From the NCBI RefSeq assembly GCF_013003965.1, contig NZ_CP053069.1, positions 3,565,419 to 3,629,418 of the forward strand: a DNA stretch of 64,000 bases. Reading direction: 5' to 3'. This DNA comes from Usitatibacter rugosus (GTDB lineage: Bacteria; Pseudomonadota; Gammaproteobacteria; Burkholderiales; Usitatibacteraceae). Every line of letters starts with the position of its first letter. Within the stretch, counting starts at the first letter, position 1. Below, piece after piece: positions 59,355 through 64,000 of this stretch. The notes beneath the pieces are model-generated. The model saw only the letters and a program-made list of their open reading frames with translations. It was not told where the DNA came from and did not search any database. Position numbers and translations under genes: made by a program.

Positions 59355-59383
59355 GCCGTCGCTTCCGTAGGCTGGCCCTTCGG

Positions 59384-59389
59384 TAGAAT
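59384..59389 (+). promoter_or_regulatory. candidate -10 box for a leaderless pgi transcript
   Basis: TAGAAT, then CGGGGG, then the GTG start at 59396. The six-base gap places the expected transcription start at the initiation codon itself. Confidence 0.35.
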
Positions 59390-59395
59390 CGGGGG

Positions 59396-60970
59396 GTGAT
59401 CCCGTTTTCCCGCTCCCCCGCCTGGCTGCAGCTGCTGGCGCACCGTGACGCCCTGGGCGGGAAAACCGCCCGCGAGTTGTGGCGCGCCGATCCCGCCCGT
59501 GGGGCGAAGCTCACCGTCGGCTGCGCCGAGCTGGCGCTCGATTTCTCCAAGCAACCCGTCAGCGAGGAAACGCTCGCCTCGCTGTGCGCGCTCGCGCGCG
59601 AGCGTGGCCTCCCCGAGGCGATCGCGGCCCTGTTCTCAGGCGCACCGGTCAACACCACCGAGCGCCGCGCCGCGCTGCACATGGCTCTCCGTGGCGACGA
59701 GCACACGACCGTGGGCGGCGTCGACGTCCTGCCCGAGATCCAGCGCGGCCGCGAACGGATGCGCATGTTCTCGCAGGCCGTGCGCGAGGGGCACTGGAAG
59801 GGCGCCACGGGCGCGCCGGTCCGCCACGTGGTGGGCCTGGGCATCGGCGGCTCCAGCCTCGGGCCGAAGCTCGCCGCGAAGGCCCTGCACGCCATCGCCG
59901 ACGGCCCCCAGGCGCACTTCATCGAGAATCTCGACCCCGCGGAATTCGACGACACGGTCGGCCGCCTCGACCCCGCCGCCACGCTCTTCGTGATCGCCTC
60001 GAAGACCTTCACGACCGAAGAAACGATGGCCAACGCGGCCTCGGCGCGCGCATGGATCGAGCGCTCGCTCGGACCGGGTGCCGTGGATCGTCACTTCGTC
60101 GCCGCCACCGCCTCGCCCGAGCGCGCCACGGCCTGGGGCCTCGCCGCGTGCAACGTCTTTCCGTTCCCCGAATGGGTGGGCGGCCGCTTCTCGCTTTGGT
60201 CCGAAGTAGGCCTGCCGGTCGCGATCGCGGTGGGCATGACGGCTTTCGATCGGCTGCTCGCCGGGGCGCACGCGGTGGACCTCGAGTTCCGCTCCAAGCC
60301 GCTCGAGAGGAACGCTCCGGTACTGCTGGCCCTGCTCTCCGTGTGGAACCGCAATGCACTCGGGTGTGCCAGCCACGTGGTGCTGCCGTATGCCGCGCGG
60401 CTCACGGGCCTCACGCCGTATGTGCAGGCGCTGGAGATGGAATCGAACGGCAAGCGTGTCGACCGCGATGGCACCCTGCTCGATTTCGCGACGGCCCCCG
60501 CCGTGTTCGGCGGCGAAGGCACTCCGGGCCAGCACGCGTTCCACCAGTGGCTGCACCAGGGCACCGACGCCGTCTCGTCCGACTTCATCGTGGTCGCCCG
60601 TCCGATGGGCTCCGACGCCGATCGCCACGCGCGCCTGGTCGCGCACGCGGCCGCGCAATCGGAGGCGCTGATGAACGGCGTGGAGACGCCCGAGCCGTGG
60701 AGGAGCTGTCCCGGCGGGCGCGCGAGCACGACGATCGTGATGCCGGCGCTGGACCCTTTCCATTTGGGCTCGCTCCTCGCGCTCTACGAGCACAAGGTCT
60801 TCGCCGAGGGCGCGCTCTGGGGCATCAATTCCTTCGACCAGTGGGGCGTGGAGCTCGGCAAGAAGATCGCCGGATCGATCCTGCCCGCGGCACGCGGCGA
60901 GGGCACGGCCCCGGATGCGGCTACGGCCCATCTCCTGTCTGTCATTCACAAGCTCGCACAAAGCGGCTAG
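59396..60970 (+). CDS. pgi: glucose-6-phosphate isomerase
   Basis: A 524-residue cytoplasmic enzyme interconverting glucose 6-phosphate and fructose 6-phosphate. Signatures: GIGGSSLGPKLAAKAL (sugar phosphate), FIENLDPAEFD, ASKTFTTEETMANA, WVGGRFSLWSEVGLPVAIAVG, GTPGQHAFHQWLHQGTD with the ring-opening His, and INSFDQWGVELGKKIA. The GTG start is the only one upstream of MIPFSRSPAWLQLL that keeps the normal N-terminus. It is slightly shorter than the usual 550 residues. A signalling-protein gene begins 13 bases later and is probably cotranscribed. Confidence 0.96.
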   Translation: MIPFSRSPAWLQLLAHRDALGGKTARELWRADPARGAKLTVGCAELALDFSKQPVSEETLASLCALARERGLPEAIAALFSGAPVNTTERRAALHMALRGDEHTTVGGVDVLPEIQRGRERMRMFSQAVREGHWKGATGAPVRHVVGLGIGGSSLGPKLAAKALHAIADGPQAHFIENLDPAEFDDTVGRLDPAATLFVIASKTFTTEETMANAASARAWIERSLGPGAVDRHFVAATASPERATAWGLAACNVFPFPEWVGGRFSLWSEVGLPVAIAVGMTAFDRLLAGAHAVDLEFRSKPLERNAPVLLALLSVWNRNALGCASHVVLPYAARLTGLTPYVQALEMESNGKRVDRDGTLLDFATAPAVFGGEGTPGQHAFHQWLHQGTDAVSSDFIVVARPMGSDADRHARLVAHAAAQSEALMNGVETPEPWRSCPGGRASTTIVMPALDPFHLGSLLALYEHKVFAEGALWGINSFDQWGVELGKKIAGSILPAARGEGTAPDAATAHLLSVIHKLAQSG

Positions 60971-60983
60971 CCTAGCCCGAGCC

Positions 60984-63149
60984 ATGGCCCTCGAAGACTT
61001 CAAGCGCATCGTCGAATCGCTCCGCACGCCGGTGGCCGTGGCCGATCCGCGCGGCGTGATCGCATTCGCCAACGGCGCCTTCGCGCAGCTGGTCGGCAAG
61101 GCCGCGCGCGAGCTCCCGGGCACGGTGCTCTCCGACTTCTTCGTCGCCGGCGACCAGAAGAAGCTCCTGCAGGGCCTTCAGCGCGTGGCCGAGGGCAAGA
61201 GCGCTTCCGGGCTGATCGAGGCGCAGGTCGCGGGCGAGGAGCCGCATTGGGTGGAGGTGGGCTTCGCACCCCCGCTCGACGCGCGCGAGCGTCCGGTGGA
61301 CGTCATCGTGTCGCTGCAGGACATCGACTCGCAGCGCGACACCGAGACCACGCTGAACCTCTTCGCCGCACGCCTCTTCGCGATCGCCGACGCCTCCTCG
61401 ATCGCCGTGATGATCGAGAACGCGAACGGCGAGATCGAGCTCGTGACCGAGGCCTTCTGTCGCTTCGTCGGCACGGATTCGGCGCCGCAGTCGCTGATGG
61501 GGCTACCCGCCAAGGATGTGCTCACCAAGTCCAAGCGCAAGCGCAAGGACTTCAAGCGCCAGACCATCGTCGTGGACGAAGGCGACGCGGGCGCCCTGTG
61601 GCTTCCGGCCGAGGGCACGGGCGACGCGTCCCCGGTGAAGAGCGCCAGCGAGATCGCGCTGATCGAGAAGATCGGCGAGGAGCTCTCGGTCGCGCTGGAG
61701 GGCATGTCGGCCATCACCATTCGCGCCCAGGAGATGGAGTTCGATCCGGTCCTGATCGACCACTTCTCGCGCATTCGCCTCTCCACCGAGACGGCCATGG
61801 CCGCGATCGGCGACCTGGTGGATTTCTCCAACGTCTCCGGCGGCGTGATCCTGCACAAGGGCGAGTTCCGCCTGCGCTCCGCGCTCGCGGATCTCGTGAA
61901 GCGAGTCGTCTCCGAGGCCGAGGAACGCGGCTGCCGCCTGCGCGTGCGCGTGGAGCAGGACGTGACCGACGCCCTCGAGGGCGACGTGGAACGCCTGCAG
62001 CTCCTGGTGAAGAACCTCCTGGACAACGCCTTCCAGCTCGTGCCCGGCGCGGAAGTCACGCTCCACATCACGCCCGAATACATCACCGAATCCGGCATCC
62101 AGCTCTCGTTCGGCGTCTCGGCCGCGATGGACGGCGCCGACAAGCCGATCCCGCGCTTCTCGCCCGAAGGCGGCATGGGGGTCGCGGTCGCGAAGTTCAT
62201 GGTGATCGCGATGGGCGGCAAGCTCGCCGTGTCCTCGCGGCCCGGCGGCGAGATCTACTCGTTCACGATCGAGTTCCCGATCCTTCCGGTTCCGCCCGCG
62301 CCGCGCCGCGCGACGTTCGCCTCGATGGTGGGCCTCACGGTGCTCATCGTCTCGGCCGAGCCCGACCAGCGCCTGGAGCTCTCCAACACCCTGCGCGGCT
62401 GGCGCATGAATCCCATGGAAGCCGACAACCCGGAGATGGCGCTGAAGCTCCTCGAGCGCATGCACGAGGAAGGCGCGGCCGTCCCGCTCGTGATCCTCGC
62501 CGACCAGCTGCCGGTGCAGGATGGCTACATGCTGGCTTTCCGCATCAAGTACCACCGCACCTTGAGCGGCACGATCCTCATGATGCTCGCCACGCGCGGC
62601 AAGCCGGGCGATGCGATCGCCTGCCGCGAGAACGGCATCTCGGCGTACATGCGCTACCCGATCGGCGAGCACCAGCTGGAAGAAGCCATCAAGGCGGTGA
62701 CGGGCGCTTCGGTCGACGCCGACGAGACGCCGACGCTGGTCACGCGGCATTCGCTGCGCGAGCAGCGCAAGGGCGCCACGATCCTGCTGGTGGACGCGAA
62801 CCGCGACAGCCAGATCCTCGCCTCGCACATCCTCGGCAAGCGCGACTGCAACGTGGTCGCCGTGCAGGACGTGGAGGAAGCGCTGGCCGCCCTCGAGCAG
62901 GACATGTACGACGTGGTGCTGGTCGATCCTTCGGTGGCCGGCCTTGCGGACGGGCCGGCGAAGCTGCGCTCGGCGATCCAGCGCGATTCGGAGAAGGTCC
63001 ACTTCGTCGCCTGCAGCGTGGAGCACTCGCCGAAGTGGAGCGAGGCGCGCAAGGCCGAGGGCTACAACGCCACGCTCGGGAAGCCCTTCAACAAGGACCA
63101 CCTCCTCGGGGTCCTGCAGGCTCTCGGAAAGCTGCCCGAAGAAACCTAG
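60984..63149 (+). CDS. hybrid-histidine-kinase-like protein lacking the phosphoacceptor histidine
   Basis: A 721-residue soluble protein. Order: PAS (about 1-115, VADPRGVIAFANGAFAQLVG), a second PAS-like part to about 225, a helical DHp-like region, an HATPase domain (about 290-440), receiver 1 (about 450-575) and receiver 2 (about 595-720). The DHp-like stretch (IEKIGEELSVALEGM) has no H-E-x-x-x-P box. The ATPase keeps an N box (LVKNLLDNAF) and GGMGVAVAKFMV but no DxGxG. Receiver 1 has alanine where the Asp should be (VILADQLPVQDG). Receiver 2 keeps Asp in VVLVDPSVAG and Lys in LGKPF. It may act as a scaffold or phosphate acceptor rather than a kinase. Confidence 0.85.
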   Translation: MALEDFKRIVESLRTPVAVADPRGVIAFANGAFAQLVGKAARELPGTVLSDFFVAGDQKKLLQGLQRVAEGKSASGLIEAQVAGEEPHWVEVGFAPPLDARERPVDVIVSLQDIDSQRDTETTLNLFAARLFAIADASSIAVMIENANGEIELVTEAFCRFVGTDSAPQSLMGLPAKDVLTKSKRKRKDFKRQTIVVDEGDAGALWLPAEGTGDASPVKSASEIALIEKIGEELSVALEGMSAITIRAQEMEFDPVLIDHFSRIRLSTETAMAAIGDLVDFSNVSGGVILHKGEFRLRSALADLVKRVVSEAEERGCRLRVRVEQDVTDALEGDVERLQLLVKNLLDNAFQLVPGAEVTLHITPEYITESGIQLSFGVSAAMDGADKPIPRFSPEGGMGVAVAKFMVIAMGGKLAVSSRPGGEIYSFTIEFPILPVPPAPRRATFASMVGLTVLIVSAEPDQRLELSNTLRGWRMNPMEADNPEMALKLLERMHEEGAAVPLVILADQLPVQDGYMLAFRIKYHRTLSGTILMMLATRGKPGDAIACRENGISAYMRYPIGEHQLEEAIKAVTGASVDADETPTLVTRHSLREQRKGATILLVDANRDSQILASHILGKRDCNVVAVQDVEEALAALEQDMYDVVLVDPSVAGLADGPAKLRSAIQRDSEKVHFVACSVEHSPKWSEARKAEGYNATLGKPFNKDHLLGVLQALGKLPEET

Positions 63150-63150
63150 G

Positions 63151-63268
63151 GCGAAAGGCTTCCTCCGCAGATAAACGCGGATAAACGCAGATGAAACCTT
63201 GCAGGGCTAAACCCAAAGACGGGTTTATCGGCGTTTATCCACGTTTATCTGCGGAGGACGCCTTTTGC
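63151..63268. terminator. long palindrome at a convergent junction (AGATAAACGCGGATAAACGC type)
   Basis: The left arm GCGAAAGGCTTCCTCCGCAG, continuing ATAAACGCGGATAAACGCAG, is mirrored by CTGCGGAGGACGCCTTTTGC and the GTTTATC repeats before it. Arms are about 45 bases around a GGGCTAAACCCAAAGACG centre. It fills the gap between the gene ending at 63149 and corA ending at 63292, which converge. The ATAAACGC unit is repeated within each arm. It may end transcription from both sides. Confidence 0.75.
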
Positions 63269-63291
63269 CGTAGCGCGCCGCATGCGCTTCT

Positions 63292-64000
63292 CTAGAGCCA
63301 CCCCGCGCCGCGAAGGCGCCGGAAGATCCAGAAGTCGGACACGGCCATGATCACGAGCGCCATCGGGTATCCGTACGTCCACTCCAGCTCGGGCATGTTC
63401 TTGAAGTTCATCCCGTAGATGCCGGCCACGAGCGTGGGCACGGCGATCAGCGCCGCGTACGACGCGAGCCGCTTGGTGACCTTGTTGTCCTCCAGGGTGA
63501 TCATCGCGAGGTTCACCGACATCGCGGTGACCACCATGTCGCGCAGGCCATCCAGTTGCTGGGAGACGCGCAGCAAATGGTCATAGACGTCGCGGAAGTA
63601 CGCCTGCGTGCCCACGCACACCTGCGGCACGCGCCCGCCGTAGAGCTTGTGGATCGCCTCGATCAACGGCTCCACCGCGTGGCGAAGCGTCATGCCGTGG
63701 CCTTTCAAGTCGTAGAGCGACTCGATGTTGGCGCGCGGCGAGGTCCCGTCCTTGAAGATGCGCTCCTCGATCTTCTCCAGCTGCCCTTCGAGGAAATCGA
63801 CGACCGGGAAGTAGCGGTCGACGATGTTGTCGATCAGCGCGTAGAACACGAAGCCCGAGCCCGCCTTCAGCAGCTCCGGCTCTCGCTCGGCGCGTTCGCG
63901 CACCGCCTGGAAGCCCACCTCCGTGCCGCGGCGCACCGAGAGCACGAAGTTGGGGCCGACGAAGATGTCGACCTCGCCGGTGTTGATCTCGGCACCCGCC
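63292..64000 (-). CDS. corA: CorA-family magnesium/cobalt transporter, C-terminal part (runs off the right edge)
   Basis: The frame is open to the window edge; about 235 residues are present and the N-terminus is missing. The cytoplasmic funnel helices include GSGFVFYALIDNIVDRYFPV, RANIESLYDLKGHGMTLRHA and AYFRDVYDHLLRVSQQLDGLRDMV. Two C-terminal membrane helices flank the signature YGMNF (LVAGIYGMNFKNMPELEW), and the protein ends in a basic tail (FRRLRGAGWL). CorA forms a pentameric inner-membrane Mg2+ channel. An internal GTG at 63945 is not the start, because the family sequence continues upstream (EVDIFVGPNFVLSVRRGTE). Confidence 0.92.
   Translation of the reverse strand, partial: AGAEINTGEVDIFVGPNFVLSVRRGTEVGFQAVRERAEREPELLKAGSGFVFYALIDNIVDRYFPVVDFLEGQLEKIEERIFKDGTSPRANIESLYDLKGHGMTLRHAVEPLIEAIHKLYGGRVPQVCVGTQAYFRDVYDHLLRVSQQLDGLRDMVVTAMSVNLAMITLEDNKVTKRLASYAALIAVPTLVAGIYGMNFKNMPELEWTYGYPMALVIMAVSDFWIFRRLRGAGWL

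Overview
The window is chromosomal DNA from a high-GC proteobacterium, most likely an environmental betaproteobacterium. The evidence is kdsA next to pyrG, an opgG-opgH pair, GTP-dependent PEP carboxykinase, a ZnuD-like receptor, an IPTL-CTERM surface protein, and interspersed REP-like hairpins that translate as VIPAKAGIQ-type peptides. Coding density is very high. Nearly all genes start with ATG or GTG, and many neighbours overlap by 4 bases. I see no tRNA, rRNA, CRISPR array or intact insertion sequence.

Region 1 (1-8500, all minus strand) runs from a two-subunit molybdenum hydroxylase (IorA/IorB type) into soxX-soxY-soxZ-soxA. It continues into two units of the same design, each a small secreted protein followed by a TonB-dependent receptor. 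The second receptor is ZnuD-like; the first runs off the left edge. soxB and soxCD are absent, and SoxY has a non-standard carrier tail. Region 2 (8501-9262) is non-coding and is filled by a 667-bp compound palindrome. Region 3 (9263-13106, minus) is a GMC-family flavin oxidoreductase between two paralogous membrane-anchored proteins of unknown function. Region 4 (13250-19827, plus) encodes two large secreted proteins that share a C-terminal domain: a propeller/PKD/diheme-cytochrome protein and a PQQ-type sugar dehydrogenase. A clear terminator follows.

Region 5 (19924-25767) holds a small lipoprotein, an acetyltransferase, a YdeI/OmpD-associated protein, a ketopantoate reductase homologue, kdsA, pyrG and an alpha/beta hydrolase. 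Region 6 (25806-30777) is mtnA overlapping opgG overlapping opgH, the last two making osmoregulated periplasmic glucans. Region 7 (30805-38033) carries a TlpA-like thioredoxin, a C45 peptidase/acyltransferase, an aldehyde dehydrogenase, a CPBP protease, a DadA-like oxidoreductase and pckG with its terminator. Region 8 (38150-46520) contains an IPTL-CTERM surface protein with four 115-residue tandem repeats, coupled to a double rhodanese. A DUF4189 protein, a SIMPL protein coupled to an M20 peptidase, a small secreted protein and a Rieske oxygenase follow.

Region 9 (46615-54993) has a PEP mutase-like enzyme, a DUF3455 protein, denD, a 1110-residue CPBP membrane protein, a cytochrome c, and a coupled minus-strand set of RidA, HipA-like kinase, DUF3037 protein and an unknown protein. 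Region 10 (55058-64000) has a carboxymuconolactone decarboxylase-like protein, threonine ammonia-lyase, a Nudix hydrolase, a lipoprotein, an EamA transporter and pgi. It ends with a hybrid-kinase-like protein that has lost its phosphoacceptor histidine, and the C-terminal part of CorA at the right edge. Palindromes sit at three convergent gene junctions, where they probably end transcription in both directions.
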